Shown here one piece after another: positions 17,637-28,365 of a stretch of 43,208 nucleotides of DNA. This stretch comes from an uncultured Elusimicrobium sp. GTDB lineage: Bacteria > Elusimicrobiota > Elusimicrobia > Elusimicrobiales > Elusimicrobiaceae. Made by a program: the position numbers and the translations under genes. Below the pieces are notes generated by a model. It was not told where the DNA came from. It saw nothing but the letters and a program-made list of their open reading frames with translations, and made no database searches. The DNA lies in NCBI GenBank assembly GCA_947170005.1, contig CAMVRX010000002.1, forward strand, positions 1 to 43,208, given 5' to 3'. The stretch's first letter is position 1; each line of letters opens with the position of its first letter.

Positions 17637-18533
17637 ATGCGTAAGCATTTGTTTTCCATCCTATTTTTGGTAGCGGCCGGGGCGATTTGGTGGGCATCTA
17701 TCTCGTCCACCGTGCGCAATCCGTATGCCGATAACGATAACCCTGTCATTGTAACTTCGGGCTATGTGCCCTACACCTTGCTCAAAGAGCTTGCCGGGGA
17801 CAGTGTGAACGTGCTGATGCTTCTGCCGCCGGGGGCTGAGCCGCACGCATTTGAGCCCACGCCCGGTGCGCTGGTCATGCTGCAGCACGCGGATGCATTT
17901 GTGTACGTGTCGGACGAATTGGAACCTTGGGCGGCCGATTTGGCAAAGTCCGTCGGTCAAAAAACGCGTGTGCTGGCACTGGCCCAATCTTTCCCAAAAA
18001 CGGGTGACCCGCATGTGTGGATGGACCCGCAGCAAGCTGAACTCATGGCCTATGAGCTCAGTGAGTTGCTGGCGGATATTGCCCCGCAACACCGCAGTGT
18101 GACGGACAAAAATTATTCCAAACTGGCGGACGAACTGGACCAGCTGGACAAAGATTTTCAAACTCAGCTGGCTAATTGCCAATCGCGCGAAGTAGTGCAC
18201 ATTGGGCACTTGGCGTTTGGCAATTTGGCGCAAAAATACAATTTGCAGCTTACCGCACTAGCCGGAACGTCGCATAACGGGGAACACTCCGCCAAAAAAC
18301 TGGCCGCTCTGGTTAAGCAAATCAAGCAAAATAACATTCACACCATTTTTACCGAGGACACGCTTTCCCCGCGCTTGGCGCAAGCTGTAGCGCAGGAAAC
18401 GGGTGCGCAAATTTTGCCCTTGTATCCCATTGAACACATTTCCAAAGACGATTTTAACAATAACGTAACCTACGCCGAGCTCATGCGCCGCAATTTGGAG
18501 AGTTTAAAACGGGGGTTACAATGCCAAGCGTAA
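17637..18533 (+). CDS. znuA: Zn/Mn ABC transporter substrate-binding protein (ZnuA-like)
   Basis: PPGAEPHAFEPTPG, GDPHVWMDP, IFTEDTLSPRLAQAVAQETGA. Confidence 0.85.
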   Translation: MRKHLFSILFLVAAGAIWWASISSTVRNPYADNDNPVIVTSGYVPYTLLKELAGDSVNVLMLLPPGAEPHAFEPTPGALVMLQHADAFVYVSDELEPWAADLAKSVGQKTRVLALAQSFPKTGDPHVWMDPQQAELMAYELSELLADIAPQHRSVTDKNYSKLADELDQLDKDFQTQLANCQSREVVHIGHLAFGNLAQKYNLQLTALAGTSHNGEHSAKKLAALVKQIKQNNIHTIFTEDTLSPRLAQAVAQETGAQILPLYPIEHISKDDFNNNVTYAELMRRNLESLKRGLQCQA

Positions 18534-19336
18534 TGCGGGCCGAAAACGTGCGCTTTGCCTACGGCAAAACCCCGGTGCTCGAAAACGTGTCCTTTGATGT
18601 GCAAGCCGGCGATTATGTAGGTATTATCGGCCCCAACGGCGGCGGCAAAACCACGCTCTTAAAACTGCTTTTAGGCTTGGAAAAAGGCGCAGGGAAAATC
18701 AGCCTGTTTAACACCCCGCTGCCCGCGTTTAAAGACTGGCACAAAATCGGTTATTTGGCGCAAAAAAGCCCCGTCTCGCAAAGCCGTTTTCCGATCAGTG
18801 CCGAAGAAGTGGTGCTCATGGGTCTGCCGCAACGCTTGGGCAGCGTGGTGAGCGTGGGGGAACTTAAGCAAGTACACGCCGCCATGCAAAAAACCCGCAC
18901 ACGCCAGTATGCCGGAACGATTTTCCACGATTTATCTATCGGGCAGCAGCAGCGCGTTTTACTCGCGCGCGCCCTAGTCAGCCGGCCGGAAGTGCTCATT
19001 TTGGACGAGCCTTCCACCGCCCTGGACGCCCAAAGCCGCGAGATGTTTTTTGAACTGTTGGGCGAGCTTAACAAACAGCACGGCGTGACCCTTTTGCTTA
19101 TCACGCACGACACCGGTGAAGTAGGCAAACACATTTCCAAATTTATGTATGTGGATAAGACGGTTGTTTTCTTTGGCACCAAGGAGGAGTTCTGCCATAG
19201 CGCGGCCGTTGCCAAACACCTGGGTCCGTTTGCCCAGCATACCATTGACCATTTGCACAATCACCACGGGCACTGCCCGTTGGGGGAAAGTTGTGAGGAG
19301 TGTGCCCACGGCCACGCGGAGGGAAACCATGCTTGA
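18521..19336 (+). CDS. znuC: Metal ABC transporter ATP-binding protein (ZnuC-like)
   Basis: Walker A GPNGGGKTT, signature LSIGQQQRVLLARAL, Walker B VLILDEP; His/Cys-rich C-terminus. Confidence 0.88.
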   Translation: MPSVMRAENVRFAYGKTPVLENVSFDVQAGDYVGIIGPNGGGKTTLLKLLLGLEKGAGKISLFNTPLPAFKDWHKIGYLAQKSPVSQSRFPISAEEVVLMGLPQRLGSVVSVGELKQVHAAMQKTRTRQYAGTIFHDLSIGQQQRVLLARALVSRPEVLILDEPSTALDAQSREMFFELLGELNKQHGVTLLLITHDTGEVGKHISKFMYVDKTVVFFGTKEEFCHSAAVAKHLGPFAQHTIDHLHNHHGHCPLGESCEECAHGHAEGNHA

Positions 19337-20135
19337 GTTTTTAAGCTACGGTTTTGTGCAGCGCGGGCTCATCGCCGGGACGTTGGTGGCGGTGGCGTGT
19401 GCGCTACTGGGGGTGTTTTTGGTTTTAAAACGGCTCTCGCTCATTGGCGACGGCATGAGCCACGTGTGTTTGACCGGGGTGGCGGTGGCACTTTTAACGT
19501 CCACGTCGCCGGTGTATATGTCCGTGCCGATTGTCATGGCCGCCAGTGCGGGCATTTTAAAATTGGCCGATAAATTCAAAATCTACGGCGACGCCGCCAT
19601 CGGCATTGTCAGCGCAGCCGGGCTGTCCGTGGGGCTGTTACTTACGGCGCTTGCCGGCGGGTTTAATACCGATTTACTGGGTTATCTCTTTGGCAGCATT
19701 TTAACGGTTTCCACCGGTGAGGCCGTGCTGTGCGGCGTGCTGCTTGTGGTGGTGCTGTGCGGGCTCAAACTGTTTTACCGTTATTTGGTGTCAGCTTGTT
19801 TTGACGAGCCCTTTGCCCACACGCGCGGCGTGCCGGTGCAGACGGTTAATTTGATTTTAGTGATGATTACGTCCGTAGCCGTGGTATTGGCGTTTAAGGT
19901 GGTGGGGATTTTTCTAATCTCTGCTATGCTTATTATTCCGCCGGTGGCCGCGCTGTTAATCTCGTGCACGTTTAAGCAGGTGCTTGGGTTGGCTGCCGCG
20001 TTTGGTGCCGCAAGCGTATGGGCGGGGATTTACCTGTCCTTTGTTTTTAATATCCCATCGGGCGCCACGATTATTTTGGTGGATTTGGCCCTGCTTTTAG
20101 GGGCGTACGTGTGGAGTAAACTCTATGCCCTCTAA
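19329..20135 (+). CDS. znuB: Metal ABC transporter permease (ZnuB-like)
   Basis: MLEFLSYGFVQRGLIAGTLVAVACALLGVFLVLKRLSLIGDGMSH; start chosen inside a longer ORF. Confidence 0.87.
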   Translation: MLEFLSYGFVQRGLIAGTLVAVACALLGVFLVLKRLSLIGDGMSHVCLTGVAVALLTSTSPVYMSVPIVMAASAGILKLADKFKIYGDAAIGIVSAAGLSVGLLLTALAGGFNTDLLGYLFGSILTVSTGEAVLCGVLLVVVLCGLKLFYRYLVSACFDEPFAHTRGVPVQTVNLILVMITSVAVVLAFKVVGIFLISAMLIIPPVAALLISCTFKQVLGLAAAFGAASVWAGIYLSFVFNIPSGATIILVDLALLLGAYVWSKLYAL

Positions 20136-20757
20136 AGATGTGCTGCCTTTGTTAAAGGCCCTTCAAAAATTATACCCCAAGCACGTCATCCCGCTGCACC
20201 ACTAAAGCGCGTGGGAGTTACTTTGTGCGGTGATTTTATCCGCGCAATGCACCGATGCACGCGTGAACACCATTACGCCCCACTTATTCAAAAAATATCC
20301 CACGGTGTATGACCTGGCTGCTGCCAAAATAAAAGACGTGGAAAAAATCATTCACTCGGCCGGGTTTTACCACAGCAAGGCGCTTAGTTTAATCGAAATG
20401 TCTAAGCGCATTTGCGACGTGTACGGCGGGCAAGTGCCGCAAACGATGGACGATTTGCTTACGCTGCGCGGCGTGGCGCGCAAGACGGCCAACGTGATGC
20501 TGGGCGATTATTTCAAAAAACCGGCGGGGATAGTGGTAGATACGCACGTCAAGCGTTTGGCCTACCGTCTGGGACTAACCAAAAACACGGACCCCGTGAA
20601 AATTGAGCGCGACCTCACTAAAATTATCCCTTATAAATACTGGGGCTGGATAGCGATTGCGCTTATTTTACACGGCCGCAGTATCTGCCCCGCGCGCAAA
20701 CCGCAATGCGCGGTTTGCACGCTGAGCAAATTGTGCCCCAAAAAGGGTGTTCACTAA
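20125..20757 (+). pseudogene. nth: Endonuclease III with in-frame TAA at codon 27 (possible pseudogene, internal start or sequence error)
   Basis: [47 protein letters not shown]...; the rest is intact with HhH LRGVARKTANVML and Cys cluster CPARKPQCAVCTLSKLC. Confidence 0.75.
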
Positions 20758-20760
20758 TTT

Positions 20761-21285
20761 TTAATACACACTTTCCTCTTTTGTCCATCCTTGGCTTGAT
20801 AAAAGATTGCAAACATAATTGCCGATATCGGTGAAATGCGTATAGCATGATTTTTCTTCTGTGCCATTAGCATAGTGCGTAACATTCAAAGCGTATAGAT
20901 AATCGGTATCCTCACGGGCGCCTTGGTAGCGGTACAGGGTTACTCCATAATAACTGTCTGTTATGGCAGAGGAATAGTCAAAATATTTTGAATAAATAAG
21001 TGTCTCACCTTCATTGGTGGGATCCTCTTCCATAGTAACTCCTGTAATTTCTACATTGGCAATGTCTTGGTACTCTACATGGCTAACGTATCCGTTGGCA
21101 AGAACGTAGGCTTCCATTTCTCGCATCATAACCGGGATATTAACCAAGGCTTCAGTTAATCTCGATTTTTCCACGGCTTTTTGGTATTGCGGCACGGCTA
21201 CGGCGGCCAAAATACCGATAATTAAGACAACAACCAACAACTCAATGAGCGTAAACCCCCGCCGGGTGTTTTCTTTTGATTTCAT
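20761..21285 (-). CDS. Type IV pilin-like protein (pilin 5)
   Basis: [42 protein letters not shown]. Confidence 0.9.
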   Translation of the reverse strand: MKSKENTRRGFTLIELLVVVLIIGILAAVAVPQYQKAVEKSRLTEALVNIPVMMREMEAYVLANGYVSHVEYQDIANVEITGVTMEEDPTNEGETLIYSKYFDYSSAITDSYYGVTLYRYQGAREDTDYLYALNVTHYANGTEEKSCYTHFTDIGNYVCNLLSSQGWTKEESVY

Positions 21286-21565
21286 AAGCGTTTCTCCTTA
21301 ATTTTTGCCTGCTTATGAAACCCATAGAAAACGGCTCCTACAATGGGGACTCTAGCACGGGCCCACACCATAACAGCCGTAGCCTACCGTTTCTGCAAGC
21401 AGTAACGGTAAACATTGGGTACAGCATAGACGGTTTGCAACGGCCGTATATGTTGTACCTCAATCGGCTGCCTTTGGAGTGCTAGAGTATGGACCTTTGC
21501 CATCCCCCGTATTCTTCATACGGTTCCAAAAACAGAGCAAATTTTTATACTTCCTTTTTATTGTA
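21286..21565 (-). ncRNA. Structured pilin leader element, copy E5
   Basis: Stem 21349-21358/21479-21488 (ACTCTAGCAC/GTGCTAGAGT); GGTACAACATATACGG/CCGTCTATGCTGTACC; GGAACC/GGTTTC; AGCCGTTTT. Confidence 0.75.
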
Positions 21566-21627
21566 CATAATTTACGTTGAATATGCGGCGTTTTCTTAGA
21601 AAGGGTGCAATTTAGTAAAATAATAAG

Positions 21628-23544
21628 ATGAAACTACCGCAAGATTTTTCATTCAAATCGCGCCTGTGGGCAGGTTATTTTTTAGTGCTGCTGGGTTTGT
21701 TTACCGCTGCGCGGCTGGCGGTATGGGGGGCTTATCATCCGGTGTTTCAAACGCTGGGCCCCGCGCAAACCATTGCGGGCTTTGTAAAAGGGATATTGTT
21801 TGATACCTCTGTTATTTGTCTATTTGGCGCGCCTGTGTTTGTACTATTATGGTTGCCGCTGCGGTCGGTTAAGTTTTTAAAAGCACTTCACGTGTTGTGG
21901 TGTGTGGCGGTTGTGTTTTTTGCGTTTGTATTGGTGGCCGATTTTGTGTACTTCCCCGAGGCCAAACGCCACATGGCCGAGGAGCTGCTCTACCTCAAAA
22001 ATGAAATCGGTTTTTTAGTGCACTACACATTAAGCGGTTACTGGTGGGCGCTGCTGTTATTGGCGGGGGCTTTTGCGGGGCTGGTGAAAGCCGGGTTTTG
22101 GCTCATTAACCGTTTTTATCATCCTGTACCGCAAGCCGTTTGGAAAAGTGTACTGGCTTTTGTACTGGCCGGTGGACTGGTGTTTTTGGGCATCCGCGGG
22201 CAGCTGAGCGGCAAGGCACTTTCCATGCGCTCTTTAAATGCGCTCTCGTCCAGTACGGCGCAAGGCGTGCTGATGAGTAACGGGGTGTTTTCGGCATACC
22301 ATTCGCTGCGCCGCGGCCAGGCGCAAATCGTCAACCCAATGCCTAAAGAGCAAGCGCTGGTTCTTACGCAAGAGCTATTATCTTCCCCGCAAGAAACGTT
22401 TGTGGATCCGGAATATCCGCTGGTGCGCGCGGTCAAAACCCAAGGCCCGGCTAAACCGCTTAACGTGTTGGTAGTGCTGCTGGAAAGTTGGACCCCGCGC
22501 TACATAGACGTGTACGGCCAAAATGGTTACGGTGTAACACCCTATTTTGACCAACTGGCGCGCCAAGGGGTGTTGTTTACAAACGCCTACGCGGTCGGCG
22601 TGCGCAGCATTTTTGGGATCGGGGCCAGTTTTGCCGGGGTGCCGCTGGTGCCGGGTATCGGCCAATTTTCAGACGGGTTGGAGCTTAATGCCATTACCTC
22701 GGTAGCGCGCGTGTTGCGCGGGCGGGGCTATTACACGGCGTTTATGCAGTCTTCCTTGCGCAGCTCCTACCAAATGTGCAGCATGGCCGAGCATATTTTT
22801 GGGTTTGAAGAAAGTTTGGGCATGGAAGATTTGCCGCAACGCATGGACTACCAAGCCAAGCAAGACTTTGGCTACGATTACGATTTACTACAATCTGCCG
22901 CGGACAAAGCCCAAGCCGCGCACGAGCAGAAGCGTCCGTTTTTCATTTTTGCGTTTACCGGCACAACGCATACGCCGTTTAATGCGACCACCCCGCAGTT
23001 TGAAAAATATCCGCGCACCACGGACGAAAACAAGTACCTCAACACCCTGTTTTATGCCGATTATTCCGTGGGCAAACTGGTGGAGCGCGCCCAACAGGAA
23101 GGGTGGCTAAACGATACGGTTTTTGTGTTTATGGCGGACCATACCCTGGGGCTTGCCCAAACCGGGGATGATATTTACCAAAAGTTCCGCATCCCCCTGT
23201 TGGTGTACGCACCGGGCGTGTTATCCCCGCGCAGCGTAACGTACCCGGTTTCCCAGTTGGATTTAATTCCCACGTTGTTTCATTTACTTGGGCTGCCCGA
23301 GCCGTTCTCGGCCCTGGGGGTGGATAGCTTGAACCCGCAGATTGCCCACCGCGCGTTTATTACGGAGGGGGGGAACCTGGCCCTCATTACCCCGCAGGGG
23401 TTTTTACGCCACGACCGCAGCAAAGGGCTGGAAAGTTCTTTTGCGCCCAACAGCGCAGCGTATGAGCAGTTGGAAAATGAAGTGCTGGCGTTGGATAAAA
23501 GCGTAACGAGTTTATTTCAAAGTAACCGTTGGATGAAAGAATAG
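21628..23544 (+). CDS. LTA synthase/phosphoglycerol transferase-like membrane sulfatase
   Basis: N-terminal TM segments; NVLVVLLESWTPRYIDVYG, YADYSVGKLVERA, FVFMADHT. Confidence 0.85.
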   Translation: MKLPQDFSFKSRLWAGYFLVLLGLFTAARLAVWGAYHPVFQTLGPAQTIAGFVKGILFDTSVICLFGAPVFVLLWLPLRSVKFLKALHVLWCVAVVFFAFVLVADFVYFPEAKRHMAEELLYLKNEIGFLVHYTLSGYWWALLLLAGAFAGLVKAGFWLINRFYHPVPQAVWKSVLAFVLAGGLVFLGIRGQLSGKALSMRSLNALSSSTAQGVLMSNGVFSAYHSLRRGQAQIVNPMPKEQALVLTQELLSSPQETFVDPEYPLVRAVKTQGPAKPLNVLVVLLESWTPRYIDVYGQNGYGVTPYFDQLARQGVLFTNAYAVGVRSIFGIGASFAGVPLVPGIGQFSDGLELNAITSVARVLRGRGYYTAFMQSSLRSSYQMCSMAEHIFGFEESLGMEDLPQRMDYQAKQDFGYDYDLLQSAADKAQAAHEQKRPFFIFAFTGTTHTPFNATTPQFEKYPRTTDENKYLNTLFYADYSVGKLVERAQQEGWLNDTVFVFMADHTLGLAQTGDDIYQKFRIPLLVYAPGVLSPRSVTYPVSQLDLIPTLFHLLGLPEPFSALGVDSLNPQIAHRAFITEGGNLALITPQGFLRHDRSKGLESSFAPNSAAYEQLENEVLALDKSVTSLFQSNRWMKE

Positions 23545-23551
23545 CCAAAAA

Positions 23552-23582
23552 ATAACGGGCGGCTTTTACAGCCGCCCGTCTT
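23552..23582. terminator. Terminator between convergent genes
   Basis: ACGGGCGGCttttacaGCCGCCCGT. Confidence 0.8.
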
Positions 23583-23596
23583 ACGGAACAAACAGT

Positions 23597-24763
23597 CTAC
23601 TTCCCTAAAATAGCCAGCAGTACGCCCGCCGCTACCGCACTGCCAATGACGCCCGCTACATTGGGGCCCATCGCGTGCATCAACAGATAATTTTGCTTGT
23701 CATACTCCAAGCCCACTTTGTTGGACACGCGCGCGGCCATCGGCACGGCCGATACGCCCGCAGAGCCGATAAGTGGGTTGATTTTCTCTTTAGAAAATAC
23801 GTTCATCAGCTTGGCCAGCAGCACGCCCGAAGCGGTCGCCACTGAGAACGCGATAATCCCCAGTGCCAAAATACCCAGGGTTTCCGTCGTCAAAAAGTGG
23901 TCGTACTGGAGTTTAGAGCCCACGGACAAGCCCAAGAGAATAGTTACAATGTTGCAAAATTCGTTTTGCAAGGTTTTGCTCAAGCGTTCAGCCACGCCGG
24001 ATTCTTTAACCAGGTTGCCAAACGTAAGGCACCCGATAAGCGGCGCCGCCGACGGCAAGAGAAGCGTGCACAAAATGAGAATCACCAGCGGGAACAAGAT
24101 TTTCTCGCGCTTGGAAACCGGGCGCAGCTGCGTCATGCGGATTTTGCGTTCTTCTTCGGTGGTCAGCAGTTTCATAATGGGCGGCTGGATGATCGGTACC
24201 AGGGCCATGTAAGAATAGGCTGCCACAGCAATTGCGCCCAAAAGTTGCGGCGCCAAGCGGGAGGTTAAGTAAATAGACGTCGGTCCGTCCGCCCCGCCAA
24301 TAATGCCGATTGAGGCCGCCTCTTTTAAGCCAAATGCAAACGGGTGCGCATCGCCAAACGTAACGTACGAAAGGCCGATTGCCCCAATCAAAGTGGCAAA
24401 AATACCAAACTGCGCCGCGCCGCCCAACAATGCCATTTTGGGGTTGGCAATCAGGGGGCCAAAGTCCGTCATGGCGCCCACGGCCATAAAGATAAACAGC
24501 GGGAACAGCCCGGTGTTAATCCCGGCGTTAAAAATAATGCCCAAAAACCCGTTAGCCTCGGCAATCATTTCGCCGGGAGGCATGGGGATATTGGCCAAAA
24601 TACCGCCAAAGGCAATCGGCACTAAGAGCAGGGGTTCAAATTGCTTTTTAATCCCCAACCAAAGTAGGAAACAGCACACGGCAATCATTACCGCTTGTTG
24701 CCATACCATGGTGTACAGGCCGGTGGTTTGCCAAATTTTTATAAATGCTTGTGCAAAGTCCAT
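23597..24763 (-). CDS. oadB: Na+-translocating decarboxylase beta subunit (oxaloacetate decarboxylase type)
   Basis: [46 protein letters not shown] signature. Confidence 0.93.
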   Translation of the reverse strand: MDFAQAFIKIWQTTGLYTMVWQQAVMIAVCCFLLWLGIKKQFEPLLLVPIAFGGILANIPMPPGEMIAEANGFLGIIFNAGINTGLFPLFIFMAVGAMTDFGPLIANPKMALLGGAAQFGIFATLIGAIGLSYVTFGDAHPFAFGLKEAASIGIIGGADGPTSIYLTSRLAPQLLGAIAVAAYSYMALVPIIQPPIMKLLTTEEERKIRMTQLRPVSKREKILFPLVILILCTLLLPSAAPLIGCLTFGNLVKESGVAERLSKTLQNEFCNIVTILLGLSVGSKLQYDHFLTTETLGILALGIIAFSVATASGVLLAKLMNVFSKEKINPLIGSAGVSAVPMAARVSNKVGLEYDKQNYLLMHAMGPNVAGVIGSAVAAGVLLAILGK

Positions 24764-24771
24764 AGCGCCCC

Positions 24772-26562
24772 CTATTTAATTTCCGCCAAGGTGTGGCCGG
24801 TTTGTACCTGGTCGCCTTGTTTGACGTTAAAATGGATGACACCCGCAGCCGGAGCGGACACCGGGGTTTCCATCTTCATCGCTTCCAGGACCACAATTTC
24901 CTGGCCTTCAGCTACGCGGTCGCCGTCTTTGACGCTAAAGCGCAGCACGGCACCGGGTACCGGGGCTTTCACCGTGGCACCGCCGGCCGCCGCTTGTGCG
25001 GAGGCTTTGGCATCACTGGCCGCGGTGGAAATATCGTAGCGTTTGCCGTTGACGGTGGCGGAGTTGCCGCCGTCAAAAATCACTTCGTAGGCTTGGCCGT
25101 TAACGGTTACTTTCACAGCGCCGCCTTCGGTAGCCGCGGGTTTTTTAGCGTCAGCTGCCCAGCGGATTCCGTTTACTTTGGCCTGCCCTTTGAGGAACAA
25201 AATCCCTTTATCGGCACAGGTGGCCACGATGAATTTATTTTCCTCGGTGACAGGCAAATTGTTTTCTTTAAGTTTTTGCTCAGCTACTTTTAAACCTTTT
25301 TTAGGATCGGCGTTATTGATTTCCAACACGGTTTTCTTCGTCGGTTCTAAGCCCAGCTGTTCGCTGGCGATTTTTACCACTTTCGGGTCCGGTTCCACGG
25401 GGGTTTTACCAAAATATCCCAGCACCATTTTACCGTAGCCGGGGGTGATTTTCTTCCACGGGCCGGCCATCACGTTGGAGTAGGCTTGTTGGAAATAGAA
25501 CTGCGAAACGGGGGTTACAGACGTGCCAAACCCGCCCAGTTTTACGCATTCGCCCATGGCTTTGACGACTTCGGGGAATTTGTCAAAGGTGCCGTTGTCG
25601 CGCATCATTTGCGTGTTGGCCGTTAAGGCACCGCCGGGCAACGGCGAAAACGGAATAATCGGGTTGACGGCCGTAGCCTCGGGCGGCAAGAAGTATTTAG
25701 CCATGCAGTCTTTAAATACGTTTTCGGCTTCTTGGATTTTGTGCGGGTCAATGTCTAAGGTATATTCGGTCCCGCGCAGTGCGTGCCACATCGTTAAAAT
25801 ATCGGGCTGGCAAGTACCGCCGGAAACGGGCTGCATGGAAAGGTCCAAACTGTCTGCCCCGTTTTCAATAGCGGCTAAGCAGCAGGCAATGGCGTTACCG
25901 GCCGTTTCGTGCGTGTGGAACACAATTTTGGTGCCTTTGGGCAGCAGCTTGCGCGCCATAGCCATGGTTTTGCCGACGGTGTGCGGCGTAGAAGTGCCGG
26001 ACGCGTCCTTAAAGCACACAGAGTCAAACGGCACGCCGGAATCTAAAATTTGGCGCAAGATTTTTTCGTAGAAAATTTCGGTGTGGATTTTACCGGTAGG
26101 GTCCCAACCGGGGGGGAGGGACATCATGGTTACGCACACTTCGTGTTTCAGGCCGGCGTTGTGGATACATTTGCCGGAGTAGATTAAATTGTTTACATCA
26201 TTTAAGGCGTCAAAGTTGCGGATGGTCGTGGTGCCGTGTTTTTTAAATAGTTCGGCATGGGCTTTGATGACGTCGGAGGATTGGCTGTCGAGCCCCACCA
26301 CGTTTACGCCGCGCGCCAAGGTTTGCAAATTGGCATCCGGGCCGGCGGTTTTGCGGAAGGTATCCATCATATCAAACGCATTTTCATTGCAATAAAAATA
26401 CAGCGCCTGGAAGCGGGCTCCGCCGCCAAATTCCATGTGGTTAATTCCGGCGTGTTTGGCCGCTTCTACGGCGGGCATAAAGTCTTTGGTCAGTACGCGC
26501 GCCCCGTAGACGGATTGGAACCCGTCGCGAAACGCAGTGAGCATAAAGTTAATTTTTTTCAT
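24772..26562 (-). CDS. oadA: Oxaloacetate decarboxylase alpha subunit / pyruvate carboxylase subunit B with biotinyl domain
   Basis: Carboxyltransferase N-terminus plus C-terminal biotin site [14 protein letters not shown]. Confidence 0.92.
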   Translation of the reverse strand: MKKINFMLTAFRDGFQSVYGARVLTKDFMPAVEAAKHAGINHMEFGGGARFQALYFYCNENAFDMMDTFRKTAGPDANLQTLARGVNVVGLDSQSSDVIKAHAELFKKHGTTTIRNFDALNDVNNLIYSGKCIHNAGLKHEVCVTMMSLPPGWDPTGKIHTEIFYEKILRQILDSGVPFDSVCFKDASGTSTPHTVGKTMAMARKLLPKGTKIVFHTHETAGNAIACCLAAIENGADSLDLSMQPVSGGTCQPDILTMWHALRGTEYTLDIDPHKIQEAENVFKDCMAKYFLPPEATAVNPIIPFSPLPGGALTANTQMMRDNGTFDKFPEVVKAMGECVKLGGFGTSVTPVSQFYFQQAYSNVMAGPWKKITPGYGKMVLGYFGKTPVEPDPKVVKIASEQLGLEPTKKTVLEINNADPKKGLKVAEQKLKENNLPVTEENKFIVATCADKGILFLKGQAKVNGIRWAADAKKPAATEGGAVKVTVNGQAYEVIFDGGNSATVNGKRYDISTAASDAKASAQAAAGGATVKAPVPGAVLRFSVKDGDRVAEGQEIVVLEAMKMETPVSAPAAGVIHFNVKQGDQVQTGHTLAEIK

Positions 26563-26570
26563 AAGTTCTC

Positions 26571-26786
26571 CTATTTTCCTTGAAATCGTTTAGCAGCGGC
26601 AATTGCCACGGCAATTAAGGCGTTATCCGCCACGGCCGGTACAGTTTGCGGGAAATATTTTTCCATTTTCTGCACGGCAATTCCCAGCACTTTCATCAGT
26701 AGCACCAGAATAATCAAAAACACAAACACTACACTCATCCCAATGACGGTAATGTTGACCGCTTGGGCGATTAAGCTTTCACTCAT
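26571..26786 (-). CDS. OadG-like gamma subunit
   Basis: 71 aa, single N-terminal TM, located in the oad operon. Confidence 0.7.
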   Translation of the reverse strand: MSESLIAQAVNITVIGMSVVFVFLIILVLLMKVLGIAVQKMEKYFPQTVPAVADNALIAVAIAAAKRFQGK

Positions 26787-27487
26787 ACAATTAAGTCTCC
26801 TATCAAAATTTCCTGCGGGCCTTGGGCCGTACGCAGTAAAAGGGTGCCGCGGGGGGAAATATCTTCCACGATTCCCGTCACCGCGCTTGCGACGTTTTTA
26901 ACAGCAATTTGTTTGCCCACAAAAGGGAAACGCTCTTTGTAAGCCGAGCAAATGGCACGAAAGCCGTCTGCCACCACAGCCGGATACCCGGCAAAAAACA
27001 AATCTAATACTGCTTGTAAAAAATCTTCTTGGGCTACGTTCACGCCCAATTCACGCAGCGACACAGCTGGCTGGCCCACCTGGGATAAACCCGCTTGTGC
27101 CACATTCACACCCACGCCCAGCACCACGCACGCCACTTGGTTATTTTGCACAACGGCTTCACTTAAAATACCGCAAAGCTTTTTGCCGTTTACTTGCACG
27201 TCGTTGGGCCATTTGAGATTGGGTTGCAGCGCGTAACGTTCGGTCGCTTGGCAGATACATAAGGCCATCAGTTGGGTGAAATTGGCCACAAAATCGGTTT
27301 TAGTAGGCTTTAACAGCACCGAGAAATACAACCCTCCCGGCTCGCTAATCCAGCGGCGGTCAAAGCGGCCGCGCCCGGCGGTTTGGGTGCCGGCAGTTAC
27401 GACGGTTTGGTCGTTTAGTTCACTGTGATGTTGTTTGAGGTACGACTGGGTGGAATCCAACGTCTCAAAATACAAAATGTTACTCAT
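26783..27487 (-). CDS. birA: Biotin--[carboxyl carrier protein] ligase
   Basis: TLDSTQSYLKQ, TAGRGRFDRRWISEPGGLYFSVLLKP, LKWPNDV. Confidence 0.9.
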   Translation of the reverse strand: MSNILYFETLDSTQSYLKQHHSELNDQTVVTAGTQTAGRGRFDRRWISEPGGLYFSVLLKPTKTDFVANFTQLMALCICQATERYALQPNLKWPNDVQVNGKKLCGILSEAVVQNNQVACVVLGVGVNVAQAGLSQVGQPAVSLRELGVNVAQEDFLQAVLDLFFAGYPAVVADGFRAICSAYKERFPFVGKQIAVKNVASAVTGIVEDISPRGTLLLRTAQGPQEILIGDLIV

Positions 27488-27546
27488 AAAAAGCCTACAT
27501 ATATATTTTATCAAATTTGGTCCTGGTTTTTGTGCCGATTTTTTGT

Positions 27547-27819
27547 TATACTATCAGTACAATTTAATCTGTTTTTGGAACTGTACATTCGGTGTACGGT
27601 ACGCTTTTAGGAAACTAAAAGAGTAAAGCAATGCCAAAGACAGTCGTTTAAGGCATAAGATGGCGGACCTTCGAAACCCGCTGTCTTGTGCCGAGTGCTT
27701 ATTTACGTAAGCCACGGCTGTTGCGCGGTTGAGTGTATTGCTTTACTCAGGCGGTAATAGCCGTTTTTGCATGGTTCCGGGGCGGGTGAATTGAAAATTA
27801 AACCGTAAGGAGAACAAAA
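27547..27819 (+). ncRNA. Structured pilin leader element, copy E6
   Basis: TATACTATCAGTACAATTTAATCTGTTTTTGGAAC; 12-bp stem 27621-27632/27737-27748 (GAGTAAAGCAAT/ATTGCTTTACTC); GGCATAAGA/TCTTGTGCC; AGCCGTTTTTGCATGGTTCC. Confidence 0.8.
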
Positions 27820-28365
27820 ATGACATACAAAAACACCCGGCGGGGTTTTACGCTCATTGAGTTGTTAGTGGTTGTACTTATTATCGGTATTTTGGCGGCG
27901 GTAGCCGTTCCGCAATACCAAAAAGCCGTGGAAAAAGCGCGCACCGCGGAAGCAGTTTCCGTCATGGCTAGCATAATGCAAGCTATGGACGTATGGGTGC
28001 TTGAAAATGGTTACCCAGCAACAGGTAAAGCAGTCCAATTTTTTGGAAATGGAAACGTGACAAAGGGGGAACTGCTAGTCGACCTTGAAAGTGCGCTAGG
28101 ATGTACTTGGGGAGAAGGAGGCTGTGCTAGTAAATTTTTTACTTATTCAGCAGTATGCAGCAACGGTGGTTGTACTATTTCGGCTTCCCGGCAGATTAAC
28201 GGTAGTGAAATTTATTACCTGGACATGTTTAAAGACACAATCGGAACTTTGAAAAAACGGTGTTGGATGTCTCCGGATGAGCGCACGGCTCCTTGTTGTA
28301 GTTTGGCAGCGCAAGGTTGGATCGCTATGGATTCGGATGAAGGGGCGCCAATGGAGGGATGCTGA
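27820..28365 (+). CDS. Type IV pilin-like protein (pilin 6)
   Basis: [41 protein letters not shown]. Confidence 0.9.
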   Translation: MTYKNTRRGFTLIELLVVVLIIGILAAVAVPQYQKAVEKARTAEAVSVMASIMQAMDVWVLENGYPATGKAVQFFGNGNVTKGELLVDLESALGCTWGEGGCASKFFTYSAVCSNGGCTISASRQINGSEIYYLDMFKDTIGTLKKRCWMSPDERTAPCCSLAAQGWIAMDSDEGAPMEGC

